NCBI RefSeq assembly: GCF_042648505.1
Contig: NZ_JBHRXK010000001.1
Coordinates: 868,001-932,000, forward strand
DNA: 64,000 nucleotides
Direction of reading: 5' to 3'
DNA from: Lysobacter_L cavernae
GTDB taxonomy: Bacteria > Pseudomonadota > Gammaproteobacteria > Xanthomonadales > Xanthomonadaceae
Positions 1-7,973 of the stretch are shown here, one piece after another. Positions within the stretch are counted from its first letter, which is position 1. Each line of letters starts with the position of its first letter. The notes beneath the pieces are model-generated. The model made no database searches, was not told the DNA's origin, and saw nothing but the letters and a program-made list of their open reading frames with translations. The translations under genes were made by a program, and so were the position numbers.

Positions 1-145
1 CCCCTCGCTCGACGTCGCTGATGAAGGTCTGGCTGCGACCGAGTGCATCGGAGAGAGCTACCTGGGTGACACCGAACTGCTCCCGAACAGCACGAAGCCG
101 CCGTCGCAGGACGGCTGCTTCCGCGCTGTAGAGGGACTTGGGCAT
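1..145 (-). CDS. XRE-family helix-turn-helix regulator, N-terminal fragment
   Basis: An open frame reads leftward from an ATG at 143-145 and runs off the window edge, giving the first 48 residues. It begins MPKSLYSAEA and continues into LRAVREQFGVTQ, then LSDALGRSQTFISDVERG. This is the typical XRE/Cro-CI pattern: a basic first helix, the 'TQ..L...LG.SQ.FIS..E.G' helix-turn-helix, and the start of helix 4. It is probably a DNA-binding repressor or regulator. The rest of the protein lies outside the window, so any fused domain is unknown. It is divergent from the secreted protein at 249, and a small perfect palindrome lies between them. Confidence 0.75.
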   Translation of the reverse strand, partial: MPKSLYSAEAAVLRRRLRAVREQFGVTQVALSDALGRSQTFISDVERG

Positions 146-192
146 CCGGTCTGTCCGTTGACTTCGACCGAAACCCTATATGTGGTATTCCT

Positions 193-203
193 ATATCCGA
201 TAT
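193..203. promoter_or_regulatory. 11-bp palindrome, possible operator
   Basis: The bases ATATC-C-GATAT form a perfect inverted repeat in the AT-rich gap between the XRE gene start (145) and the ATG of the secreted protein (249). A further GATAT/ATATC-like flank lies to the left. XRE regulators commonly bind such sites and control themselves and a divergent neighbour. Binding here is inferred from position only. Confidence 0.35.
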
Positions 204-248
204 CCGCGAATAGCGCGGGCAGGACAGGGAATTCATGGAGGCTTTGCA

Positions 249-1082
249 ATGAGCAAGCGGATCTTTCCAGCTGTTGGGGTATGGCTGCTGACGTCGTTGG
301 GGATCGTCGCGATGCCGGTCCTGACTGTCGCCGCGGCGGAAGTCATTTCGGTGGAAAAGCAGAAGCTCGAGTTCACGACCTTCGAAGACAAGCCGGGGCT
401 TCGAGTAGTCGTGGAACACCCGCGGGTTATCAAACTGGCCGGTGCATACGGCCTGATGGGCTACCGCTGGATACTCGAGGAAGGCGTCTACCGGGATCCT
501 CGACAGGCCAGGATCGCCGGTCGGGAATACGTGATGCTGCCGGTCAAGACCATCACCATGGACGGCGGCCAACCACGCGGGAGCGGCTCGCTGGGTTCCG
601 TGGGCGCCTGCTACACCGCTGACGGAGAGTTCATCGCCCTAGATGTGGAAACGGGCAATGTTCTGAAGCGCGGCTTCCTGCGCAACAAGGTCGCGGCGCA
701 CTGCGGCGGAGGTGCACGGATGGATTGGTCCCATTCCGTCGGATCCATCGTCGACGAAGGCGACGTCCAAATTGCATGGGGCCAGGACCTGGTCGATGCG
801 GAAACACGCCAGGCCGAGTTCAAGGCATCCTCTGCCGAGGTGGCGGAACAAGCAGGCGACGGCCTGACCATCTCTGAGAAGAGAAAAATCGGTGCCCGGA
901 TCTGCCGTAGCGAAGGTGGCATTCGGTACGTAGGCTTTACCGAGGGTGTCAGTCCGGACAATGGAAAGATTCAGATCCGCGTGGCCGATGCACAGCCGAG
1001 CGGGCGCGCGGGCTCAACGCTTAGCGGCTTTCAGCCCTCGATAGTCTGGGACGTCCCGGATCGATGGGAGCTTTGCGAGTAG
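249..1082 (+). CDS. secreted or periplasmic protein of unknown function
   Basis: This is a 277-residue protein with no family I recognise. The ATG at 249 is chosen because a GGAGG sits 7 bases upstream and a signal peptide follows: a basic start MSKR, a hydrophobic stretch to about residue 28, and an AAA-E cleavage-like site. The mature part has an early charged segment (EKQKLEFTTFEDKPG). Cysteines fall in the 'GACYTADGE', 'AAHCGGG' and 'ARICRSEGG' segments and at the C-terminus (WELCE), so disulfides are plausible. Codon use is less GC-biased than in the housekeeping genes to the right, which hints at an accessory region. It is divergent from an XRE regulator and followed by a 256-base gap. 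Confidence 0.6.
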   Translation: MSKRIFPAVGVWLLTSLGIVAMPVLTVAAAEVISVEKQKLEFTTFEDKPGLRVVVEHPRVIKLAGAYGLMGYRWILEEGVYRDPRQARIAGREYVMLPVKTITMDGGQPRGSGSLGSVGACYTADGEFIALDVETGNVLKRGFLRNKVAAHCGGGARMDWSHSVGSIVDEGDVQIAWGQDLVDAETRQAEFKASSAEVAEQAGDGLTISEKRKIGARICRSEGGIRYVGFTEGVSPDNGKIQIRVADAQPSGRAGSTLSGFQPSIVWDVPDRWELCE

Positions 1083-1162
1083 TGTTGAACCTGCGATCAC
1101 ACCTGTAGTCCGCGGACGATGGCTCATGTACTCCTTGACCGATCCACCGGCCTAGCTCGAAC

Positions 1163-1182
1163 GAGTAGATTTCCGAGTAGAT
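1163..1182. repeat. 8-bp direct repeat in intergenic gap
   Basis: GAGTAGAT occurs twice, separated by TTCC, in the 1083-1338 gap. This gap is visibly more AT-rich than its surroundings and holds no credible gene. Apart from this repeat and the terminator at 1267 I see nothing in it. Confidence 0.4.
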
Positions 1183-1266
1183 CGAGAATCCAATGTCGAA
1201 AATCTGTATTCAAGTCAATAATTTGCGCGCCCGGTTCGGAACCAACTTCGGGCGCCAGATCAAAAG

Positions 1267-1292
1267 AAAGGCCGCGAGTAATCGCGGCCTTT
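1267..1292 (-). terminator. intrinsic terminator of the pilin operon
   Basis: A perfect 11-bp stem (AAAGGCCGCGA with TCGCGGCCTTT) closes a four-base GTAA loop. Read on the minus strand it is followed by TTTCTTTTG. It lies just downstream of the pilE stop codon and would also work for the plus-strand gene ending at 1082. Confidence 0.9.
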
Positions 1293-1338
1293 CTGCTTTG
1301 GAAAGAGCCCGGTTCATCAGGCCCTGCTGCGCAACGCA

Positions 1339-1782
1339 TCACCAGCATTCGCTCACTGGGGTCCCGGTGTTGCTGCTTATCTTCTTGCCGGCTTGGTCGA
1401 TGGAGAGCTTCGCGCATTTCTTGTCGCGTGCCTCCTGATGCCCCTGGGGCGTGGCGTCGACCGTGTACGTGCTCGCGGCAACGCTTGACAGGCTGAACGT
1501 ATAAAACGGTCGCAGGTCATTGGCACAGCTCGTCGCCGGCAGTGCGGGCGCATTTCCCTTGTCGTCCACATATCGAATATTCGTCGTGTAATAGCGCTCC
1601 ATGAACTGGGCCGCCTCCAGCATGCAGGCGGTAGCCGCCGCACGCCGGGTCTTGATCACGTGGTTCTGGTAGGCCGGGTACGCGATGGCCGCCAGGATCC
1701 CGATGATCGCAACAACGATCATCAACTCGATCAGGGTGAAACCAGTTCCGTTCTTGTGCTGCTTGCTCATGATCATGCTCAC
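1339..1782 (-). CDS. pilE: type IV pilin-like protein PilE
   Basis: This is a 147-residue type IV pilin-family protein. A short basic leader ends in TG, then the class III prepilin motif FTLIELMIVVAIIGILAAIA follows, with the conserved Glu at mature position 5 and a hydrophobic N-terminal helix. The cysteine-bearing C-terminal region (SCANDL ... SECW) probably forms the pilin D-loop. PilD would cleave and methylate it, and it would assemble into or prime the pilus fibre. The GTG start at 1782 lies 3 bases after the pilY1 stop and has a GGGGGA sequence upstream; ATGs at 1776 or 1770 are alternatives. It is the last gene of the fimT-pilV-pilW-pilX-pilY1-pilE operon, as in Pseudomonas and Xanthomonas. 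Confidence 0.92.
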   Translation of the reverse strand: MSMIMSKQHKNGTGFTLIELMIVVAIIGILAAIAYPAYQNHVIKTRRAAATACMLEAAQFMERYYTTNIRYVDDKGNAPALPATSCANDLRPFYTFSLSSVAASTYTVDATPQGHQEARDKKCAKLSIDQAGKKISSNTGTPVSECW

Positions 1783-1785
1783 TGG

Positions 1786-4700
1786 TCAGTCCCCCATGAT
1801 CTCGCGCCAGGAAATACGGCCGGTCATCATCTGACTCTGATTGCCGAGTCCCTGCCTCCCTCCCGCGAAGTCGCCACTGATTACCTTGCCCTGGCCGTCG
1901 TTGCCTTGCAAGGTGATCGAATCGGTAAGCATGTTGTTATGGCCGATGCCGCCGGCTGTCGTGTTGCCAACATTGTCTTTCTTGTCGACCACGCCGTCGT
2001 TGTTGGTGTCCCAGTACTGCTCCGACAAGCTCGATCCGGTGAAGGCATCGATCGCGTAGGTGAAGCCGGTGCCGTTCGGGTCGCAGGGATCGCCACTGGG
2101 AATACCGCTGGTGATCAGCAATACACCGGCCTCGTTGCGGGGCTGACCGAAGACGCGCTCACCCTCTGCTCCGATCTTGGTGTCGGGATCAAGCAGGTCC
2201 ATGTACCAACCGCGGGTGTCCTTGTCCAAGGCGGTGTTGGCCGGCTCGAAGCCGCGCACAACGACACCTTCCTTGGTGATCTCCTCAGTGACGATCTTGC
2301 GCTGGGTCAGTTCGCTGCGACCCGTGATTTCCTTGTCGTCGTCGATCAGGCCATAGATGGTCTGCACCGACTTGTCACCCGGATCGTCGTCGGTCAGGAA
2401 GCGTCCCGTGCCGAACAGCACCATGCGGGAATAGGTGGTCGGGTCCACGGCCACGGTCAGGCCGCCACTGATGGGCTGGCGCTTGCCGTCCTTGTCCTTG
2501 GCCACGAACATCGGCGCAGGGCTCTGGTCAGTGCCATACGCTGCTCCCCACTTGTCGGGATCAGCGTTGGTAAGGTCGAACTTCCAGACATTGCCCTGCA
2601 GGTCACCGGCATAGACGTAGTCGACGTCGCCGTCACGGTCCGTGTCCCAGCCACGCGGGGCGGAAAGGCTGTTGTTGGTGCCCGGCACGACAAGTTTCTT
2701 GATGACCGCGCCCGTCTCCAGATTGACGACGAACAGGGCACCCTGGTCGATCTCATCGGCGGTAACCGCCCCGTCGCTGTCCTTCAGGTGCAGGCCGTTA
2801 CCGGTGATCACGCCAAGGCTGCCATCGTTCATCCTGGTGATGAACGGCGGGTTGGTGATGTGCGCCATGACCTGCTTGTCCTTGTCGCTCCATGCGCTCG
2901 TTGCCCCCTTGTCGATACCCGAGTCGGTGCCGACGGTGTCGTTCCAGGTGTTGTCCCACAGCACGGTGGGCTGGGTCACGTCCGTGACGTCGAGGGCGTA
3001 CATGCCCTTGCCACCGCGCCCGAGCGTACCAACGAGGATGTTGCGGCCATCGGGATGGGCCGTGGTGCGGGTCTGCTGCCGGGTGGACACCACCACCGGG
3101 CCGTCGACGAAGAAATAGTGCGGATACTTCGGGTCCGCCAGCTTTGCCAGCTTGGCGAAATCCAGGCCATCCGGCACATACGCGAAGCGTTCGGTGCCGT
3201 CGTCCGCGTTGAACGCATGCAGCATGCCGTCATTGGCTCCGACATACACCGTATCGTCGACATCGGGCTGGTCAGCCGTGATCGGCACATCGCCTTCGAC
3301 GAAGGCCGGCGAGCTGTACACGATGTCGCCCAGCAAGCTGCTGCGGTTACGGAACTTGCCGTTGGCCTTGCTGAGCTCCTTGCTCTGGTCGCCCTTGAGG
3401 TAGTCGACGATATCCACGTCGACCGCATCGAGTGTCGCCTTGGCAGCGGCGGATGGGAAGTTTCCACCCTCGGTGAGCACCTTGCGTCCGCTGTACTTGA
3501 CCGTGGCGGACCAGGTCGGGGTAGGCGAGATCTCTTCCTCTTTCTTGCCGTTCCTGATCACTTCCCGCACCGGATACGCCTTCAGGCCACCGGTCCAGCT
3601 GCCACCCACATAGCTGGCCTGGTAAACATGGGTGCCCTCGCGCAGCGCAGTACTGTTGGCCGAGACGTTGGAACGCGAGTAAGTGAGGTTGGTGATGGTG
3701 GCCAGCGCCTCCTGCAGGCTGCGTTTGAAGGCCTCGGGATTACTTGCAGCAACGAAGGAGCCACGGCCGTTCACCGCTGCATGCAGGAGGTCATCGATGC
3801 GCCAGGGGCCTTCATCAGCCCTGCCGTCGCCATTGCTGTCGGTAAAAGGGCTCGGCCAGCTCTTGGTGCCGTCCCTCAGGCCAGCCATGTCCTTGACCGG
3901 ATCGAGCGTACCCTTCAAGCCGATCGAGACGCCAAACGTCACCATGTGCTGCCAGAACGCTGGATTCGCCGCAGACGCCGGGACGATGTTCGCCATGTCG
4001 CCGCGCAGGTCGTTCTTCCAGTACTGCATGGCCACGTCGGCCAGCGTGTTGCTCCAGCTGTCCTTGTAGGGGAGCTCCGGGGTATAGGTCTTCTTCGTCT
4101 CCCCTTTCGAGTTCAGCACGTCGACGCCTTCGGTGTTGTCGACGTTCCCGATGGCGGTGCTGCCCTCATTCCAGTAACCATCCGTGGTCAGGATGGCGAA
4201 GTTCTGGCGGCACTGAAGTTGCTTGTTGTCTGCGGACAACCTGCCACCGTACGGGCCATCATTTCCCGTCAGCTTGAAGTATTCGCCCGCACTGGTGAGA
4301 GCGGGAATCAGAGGCGTCCGCCCGCCTCCTTCGACCTCAAACAACTTCGTGAACCAGTTGGTACGATTGGTTCCCGAAAACACACCGTTCTCGGTTCCGA
4401 CGGGAATCGGAAACTCAAGGTTGGAGCCATTCCTGCCCCCCCAGATGGTATCCAGGCCGACGCGGTAATCAGTGCGGTTGAGACCTCCGAAGGCCTCAGA
4501 CGCGCCGGCCTTGGCGACCTTCATGCGCGTGCGATGGTAGGAGTACCAGTTGGCGTAGTTCTGCCATTCCTGGGCTACCGTCGGCTTGTTGTTCTTGCTG
4601 TCGAGTCGCCAGGGGAATTCTGTAACAGTGGTGCACGACCAGGACGTCGACCATGTGCACTCGGCAGCTCCGCCGCTGTTGCTGTAGAGCACGTAGCGCT

Positions 4701-5154
4701 TATAACTGCCGTTGCTGCTCAGGTCAGTGGCGCCGGCATTGAGCACATAAAAAGTTTGATTGCTCCGAGTCAGGTCCGTACTTCCGCTTGCCAGACTCTT
4801 GTCGCTATAGGCCGAACTCGGCAGTCTGTCGGCCATGTACGTGTCATCGGCCTGTCGCCATCCACGGTAAGTTACCGTTGGGTCGTAGTAGATCGTGTTG
4901 ACGGCCGAACCCCGATCCCTTGGATTGTCCGACAGCGAATCGTCCTCGTCCGCGGGCATGGAGAGGTATTCCATCGACCCAGAGTCGTCGAGAATGAAGA
5001 GAACGTTCGGCTGCACCGTTTCCGCCATCTTCAGCGGAATGTTCTTCACGTCCACGGCGGCGTGCGTCACGCTGCCCATGAGCGTGCAGGCGAAGGCGAT
5101 GGCCAGCGCGAGCTTGGAGTTGGCTCGGTGATGGGAAGTCTTCTGGGTCGTCAT
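1786..5154 (-). CDS. pilY1: type IV pilus tip adhesin and biogenesis factor PilY1
   Basis: This 1122-residue protein has a signal peptide (hydrophobic stretch ALAIAFACTLMG). An N-terminal VWA-like domain follows with the MIDAS-type motif 'FILDDSGSM'. The C-terminal half is a PilY1 beta-propeller. A calcium-loop motif of the type DTDRDGDVDY, followed by YAGDLQGNVWKFDL, lies at about residue 835. PilY1 sits at the pilus tip with the minor pilins, helps extension and retraction, and mediates adhesion and surface sensing. The ATG at 5154 is preferred because the signal peptide starts there; an in-frame ATG at 5181 would overlap pilX. It lies in the operon between pilX and pilE. Its base composition is slightly less GC-rich than the flanking metabolic genes. 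Confidence 0.93.
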   Translation of the reverse strand: MTTQKTSHHRANSKLALAIAFACTLMGSVTHAAVDVKNIPLKMAETVQPNVLFILDDSGSMEYLSMPADEDDSLSDNPRDRGSAVNTIYYDPTVTYRGWRQADDTYMADRLPSSAYSDKSLASGSTDLTRSNQTFYVLNAGATDLSSNGSYKRYVLYSNSGGAAECTWSTSWSCTTVTEFPWRLDSKNNKPTVAQEWQNYANWYSYHRTRMKVAKAGASEAFGGLNRTDYRVGLDTIWGGRNGSNLEFPIPVGTENGVFSGTNRTNWFTKLFEVEGGGRTPLIPALTSAGEYFKLTGNDGPYGGRLSADNKQLQCRQNFAILTTDGYWNEGSTAIGNVDNTEGVDVLNSKGETKKTYTPELPYKDSWSNTLADVAMQYWKNDLRGDMANIVPASAANPAFWQHMVTFGVSIGLKGTLDPVKDMAGLRDGTKSWPSPFTDSNGDGRADEGPWRIDDLLHAAVNGRGSFVAASNPEAFKRSLQEALATITNLTYSRSNVSANSTALREGTHVYQASYVGGSWTGGLKAYPVREVIRNGKKEEEISPTPTWSATVKYSGRKVLTEGGNFPSAAAKATLDAVDVDIVDYLKGDQSKELSKANGKFRNRSSLLGDIVYSSPAFVEGDVPITADQPDVDDTVYVGANDGMLHAFNADDGTERFAYVPDGLDFAKLAKLADPKYPHYFFVDGPVVVSTRQQTRTTAHPDGRNILVGTLGRGGKGMYALDVTDVTQPTVLWDNTWNDTVGTDSGIDKGATSAWSDKDKQVMAHITNPPFITRMNDGSLGVITGNGLHLKDSDGAVTADEIDQGALFVVNLETGAVIKKLVVPGTNNSLSAPRGWDTDRDGDVDYVYAGDLQGNVWKFDLTNADPDKWGAAYGTDQSPAPMFVAKDKDGKRQPISGGLTVAVDPTTYSRMVLFGTGRFLTDDDPGDKSVQTIYGLIDDDKEITGRSELTQRKIVTEEITKEGVVVRGFEPANTALDKDTRGWYMDLLDPDTKIGAEGERVFGQPRNEAGVLLITSGIPSGDPCDPNGTGFTYAIDAFTGSSLSEQYWDTNNDGVVDKKDNVGNTTAGGIGHNNMLTDSITLQGNDGQGKVISGDFAGGRQGLGNQSQMMTGRISWREIMGD

Positions 5155-5167
5155 GACTGGGTTCCGA

Positions 5168-5701
5168 TCAGAGCGCGGCATAGTTAGATTGCAGGAGCAC
5201 TGCGGCGCGGCCAGCCGCGCTGCTGCGCGCGGTGATGCGGTAACGCGGCTTCATGCAGTTGGCAGGAATCGGTTGTTCGCTGTCGCAGAACGTCCAGGCC
5301 GGCGCCTCGCCCATGTACTCGATGAAGTACTCGGGCTGGCCGACCAGGTCGCCCACGCTCTTAGCCTGGGTGAAGTACTCGGCTTTTGGATCCTGCCAGC
5401 GCTCCTTCACACCATCGGCCGCCACCGGCTGCGCGCACAGACCCTCGCTGCAGTTGACGGTTGGAAACTTTGCCTGGATGCCGTCCTGCGCCAGTCGGAC
5501 CTCGGCCTCACGAAGCGCCGACTCGGCGGCCTGGAAGGCGAGGCTTCGGTCGAAGAGGTTGGCGCTCATGCGCTCTTCCATCAGCGTGCCGCGCAGGCTA
5601 GCCAGACCCAGCAGGGTCATCACCATCAACAGGATCAACACCACGATGAGCGCCACACCAGACTGGCGACGAGAACCCGAAAGATACCGTGGCTGTTTCA
5701 T
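5168..5701 (-). CDS. pilX: minor pilin PilX
   Basis: This is a 177-residue type IV pilus assembly protein. The N-terminus MKQPRY...RQSG is followed by VALIVVLILLMVMTLLGL, the PilX hydrophobic helix, then 'ASLRGTLMEERMSANLFDRSLAFQAAESALREAE', which is typical of the PilX N-terminal family. There is no Glu at position 5 of the classical kind, as is usual for PilX/GspK-like minor pilins. It is expected at the pilus tip complex with PilV, PilW and PilY1. Its start overlaps the pilW stop by 4 bases (ATGA), which indicates translational coupling. Confidence 0.92.
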   Translation of the reverse strand: MKQPRYLSGSRRQSGVALIVVLILLMVMTLLGLASLRGTLMEERMSANLFDRSLAFQAAESALREAEVRLAQDGIQAKFPTVNCSEGLCAQPVAADGVKERWQDPKAEYFTQAKSVGDLVGQPEYFIEYMGEAPAWTFCDSEQPIPANCMKPRYRITARSSAAGRAAVLLQSNYAAL

Positions 5702-6738
5702 GCGTTGCGGTTCCGTAGTGAAACGATGTGCTCGAGATTGCGTTTGAGCGTCTGGTTGTCCGTGCCGTCCTTGCGGTCGCTCTCCAACTGGATGGTGATG
5801 CGCACAGCGATCACATTGGGCCAGTTGGTAGCGACTGCGGTCGCATCGACGTAGTCGTTGGCGCCTGGCAACAGGTACTCCAGCTGCATTCCCGCCACGC
5901 CGTCGATGACTTCTTCGGCCTTGGCCGTGGCGTTGCCCGTCTGCGACTGCAAGGTCGCGCGGTACAGCGACTTGCCACCGTTGGGGTTGTTGCCGACGTA
6001 CCAGCGCGCGGCCAGCAGTTTGACCAGCAAAGAATTCGTGCCGTACTCGTAGCGGTTGCCGTTGGGACTGCAGACCGTCGGCAAACCCAAGCCTTTGCTG
6101 CAGTTGCCGGGATTCTGCGAACCGCCGGCGTTGTGAACCACGGTCGCACTGGTGTCCTCCACGTTGGTGATCTGCAGCAGCGAAGCCTGGCGGTAGTCGC
6201 AGACCATCACGATGTCGCCGTCGTGGAAGCCGGCGTCGGACGGTTTCTGGTTGAGCTTGAAGTTCGCCGAGTTGCTTGTCGCATCGGGATTGTTGTCGAC
6301 CACGGTCAGGCCCGGGAATGCACTGCCCGTCATGACATCGAGTGCGTCGGTGCCGGCCACCACGTTGTTGCTGACTGCGTCTTCCTTGAACACCGCGCTG
6401 GCGGATGCGCTGTCGTAGCCATGCACGCCGTCACCCCAGCGGCTCCACCAGCGAGTGGTGGGGTCCTTGAGCACGTTACCGGTGGGCAGGTTCTTGGAGC
6501 AGGGGCTGCCGCCGGCCTCACGCACGTCGCGCGAGATCATCTCAAAAGCTACGCGAGCATTCTCCTGCACGCGCGACAGGCTCTCGGTGGCGTTGTAGGC
6601 GCGGCGGTTGGAGACGAAGATGCCGATCGCCCCGCCGACCACCAGCAAGCCCAGCAGCAGCGCGATCATCAGCTCGATCAGGCTGAGACCGCGTGCCATA
6701 CGCGGCGTGGAGCGGTGAGTATGTGGGCGTCGGTTCAT
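5698..6738 (-). CDS. pilW: minor pilin PilW
   Basis: This is a 346-residue PilW-family minor pilin. A basic leader ends at ARG, followed by LSLIELMIALLLGLLVVGGAIGIF with the conserved Glu at position 5. The next segment, SNRRAYNATESLSRVQENARVAFEMISRD, is characteristic of PilW. The large C-terminal domain has cysteines such as 'CDYRQASLLQ' and 'GNCSKGLG'. It takes part in the priming/tip complex that connects PilY1 to the fibre. It overlaps pilV by 4 bases and pilX by 4 bases. Confidence 0.93.
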   Translation of the reverse strand: MNRRPHTHRSTPRMARGLSLIELMIALLLGLLVVGGAIGIFVSNRRAYNATESLSRVQENARVAFEMISRDVREAGGSPCSKNLPTGNVLKDPTTRWWSRWGDGVHGYDSASASAVFKEDAVSNNVVAGTDALDVMTGSAFPGLTVVDNNPDATSNSANFKLNQKPSDAGFHDGDIVMVCDYRQASLLQITNVEDTSATVVHNAGGSQNPGNCSKGLGLPTVCSPNGNRYEYGTNSLLVKLLAARWYVGNNPNGGKSLYRATLQSQTGNATAKAEEVIDGVAGMQLEYLLPGANDYVDATAVATNWPNVIAVRITIQLESDRKDGTDNQTLKRNLEHIVSLRNRNA

Positions 6739-7187
6739 AGGTAGGTCTTCGTCTCGATGGTCTGCTGCGTGTCGCCACCGCTCGCGCGCGAGTCATCCCA
6801 GCGCACGCTGACTGTGCACAGGCCGTTGGCATCGCAGTTGATCTTCCCGCAGGTGGTTGGACCCAGCGTCCGCTGCATGGCGGTAAGCCAGCCGGCGATG
6901 TCCTTCTTCGCCAGCGTGTCGGCCGCCTCAAGCTTGCAGATCATGCCGACGTTGTACGCATTGCCGAGCGCCTCGATGCGGTTGGCGCGCATCGCGTCGA
7001 AGATGGTGTAGCTCTGGATCACCGCCTGGCTGCGCTCCAGCGAGCTTTGGCTGTTGCGCAATGCGGTGGCCTGCAAGGCAGCAATGCCGAGCAGGCCGAT
7101 CGCCATGACCAGCACGGCGATCAGGACCTCGATCAAGCCGACGCCGCGCTGATGGTGGGGCGCTCGGATGGGAACGAAAGCGGACAT
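6735..7187 (-). CDS. pilV: minor pilin PilV
   Basis: This protein of about 150 residues has a 17-residue leader ending in GVG before LIEVLIAVLVMAIGLLGIAA, the PilV prepilin signature with Glu5. The segment ALQATALRNSQSSLERSQAV follows, typical of PilV. The start at 7187 is chosen for a GGAG six bases upstream. A second ATG at 7211 overlaps the fimT stop as ATGA and would add eight residues. It is the second gene of the minor pilin operon. Cysteines later in the protein (CGKINCDANGLC) probably make disulfides. Confidence 0.9.
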   Translation of the reverse strand: MSAFVPIRAPHHQRGVGLIEVLIAVLVMAIGLLGIAALQATALRNSQSSLERSQAVIQSYTIFDAMRANRIEALGNAYNVGMICKLEAADTLAKKDIAGWLTAMQRTLGPTTCGKINCDANGLCTVSVRWDDSRASGGDTQQTIETKTYL

Positions 7188-7207
7188 GCGGAACTCCGTA
7201 CTCCTGT

Positions 7208-7807
7208 TCATGCGGGGTCCTGCGGGGCATCGCATTTGCTGGCCTTGTTCTCTGCTTTCGTCGAAATGCGGCTGCCCGATACCAGGGTGACCGTGCGCTG
7301 GTTGTCGGCTGGCTTGGCGGTCTGCATGCATACGCCGAAGCTGACCTTCAGCAAGGTGCCGTCGGCCTTGCGCGCGAGACCATCGGCGCGGAATTCGATT
7401 CTGTTGCCGGCGTTGCCACTGGCGAGAACCTGGATCGGGTCCTTGACCGACGCGACGCGAAGGACCTCTTCCTTGCCGTTGCGATCGGTGTCGGCCACAG
7501 TGACCCATTGCGTCCAGGCCCCGCCGGCCGTGCAGCCCGCCCCATTGCTACTGGGACAAACCGCGACCTTGCCGTTGAAGCGGATCGCGTCCATCCGCGC
7601 CAACTGCAGGGTCGCGACCAGTTCGTTGGCCGCGCTGCTGAGGCGACTGCTGTTGTGCACGTAGGTGAAACTGGGCATGGCGACGGCCATCACCACGGCC
7701 AGCACAGCCAGCGTGACCATCAGCTCGATCAGGGTGAATCCTGCGGCATGGAAAGGAACCGGCGGCAGTACACGACCGCGCCTGCGCAGGTCTTCTGGTA
7801 TGGGCAT
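7208..7807 (-). CDS. fimT: minor pseudopilin FimT/GspH-type
   Basis: This is a 199-residue protein with a GspH/FimT prepilin N-terminus. The leader ends in AAG and is followed by FTLIELMVTLAVLAVVMAVAMPSF, then the family-typical 'SSAANELVATLQLARMDAIRFNG'. FimT/FimU proteins belong to the minor pilin priming complex, and FimT is also linked to DNA uptake in related bacteria. The ATG at 7807 has a GGGGAG sequence about 8 bases upstream. It is the first gene of the minor pilin operon and is divergent from the histidine kinase gene at 7974. The 166-base gap between them should hold both promoters, but I could not identify boxes confidently. Confidence 0.88.
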   Translation of the reverse strand: MPIPEDLRRRGRVLPPVPFHAAGFTLIELMVTLAVLAVVMAVAMPSFTYVHNSSRLSSAANELVATLQLARMDAIRFNGKVAVCPSSNGAGCTAGGAWTQWVTVADTDRNGKEEVLRVASVKDPIQVLASGNAGNRIEFRADGLARKADGTLLKVSFGVCMQTAKPADNQRTVTLVSGSRISTKAENKASKCDAPQDPA

Positions 7808-7973
7808 TGCATGTCTCCCCAGAGATGCACGGCCACCTTAGGCCAGTGCCCCCCTTCCCGCCAGAGTGGCACCGATGAACGGCCCCCGGGGTGGACCCAG
7901 CGGTGTGAGAGGTATTCGCCGGGCTCCCGCACACGGCATCATGCGGAACCGAACGCGAGCCCACGCCCTGCCA

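Noticed and set aside
1083..1338. Small coding genes in the gap after the secreted protein
   Set aside because: Short open frames exist on both strands but lack ribosome sites, and one runs through the pilE terminator.
1660..5187. A 1175-codon open frame antisense to pilY1
   Set aside because: It mirrors the full length of pilY1, has no domain pattern, and is explained by GC-rich codon bias on the opposite strand. PilY1 has clear family motifs and operon context.
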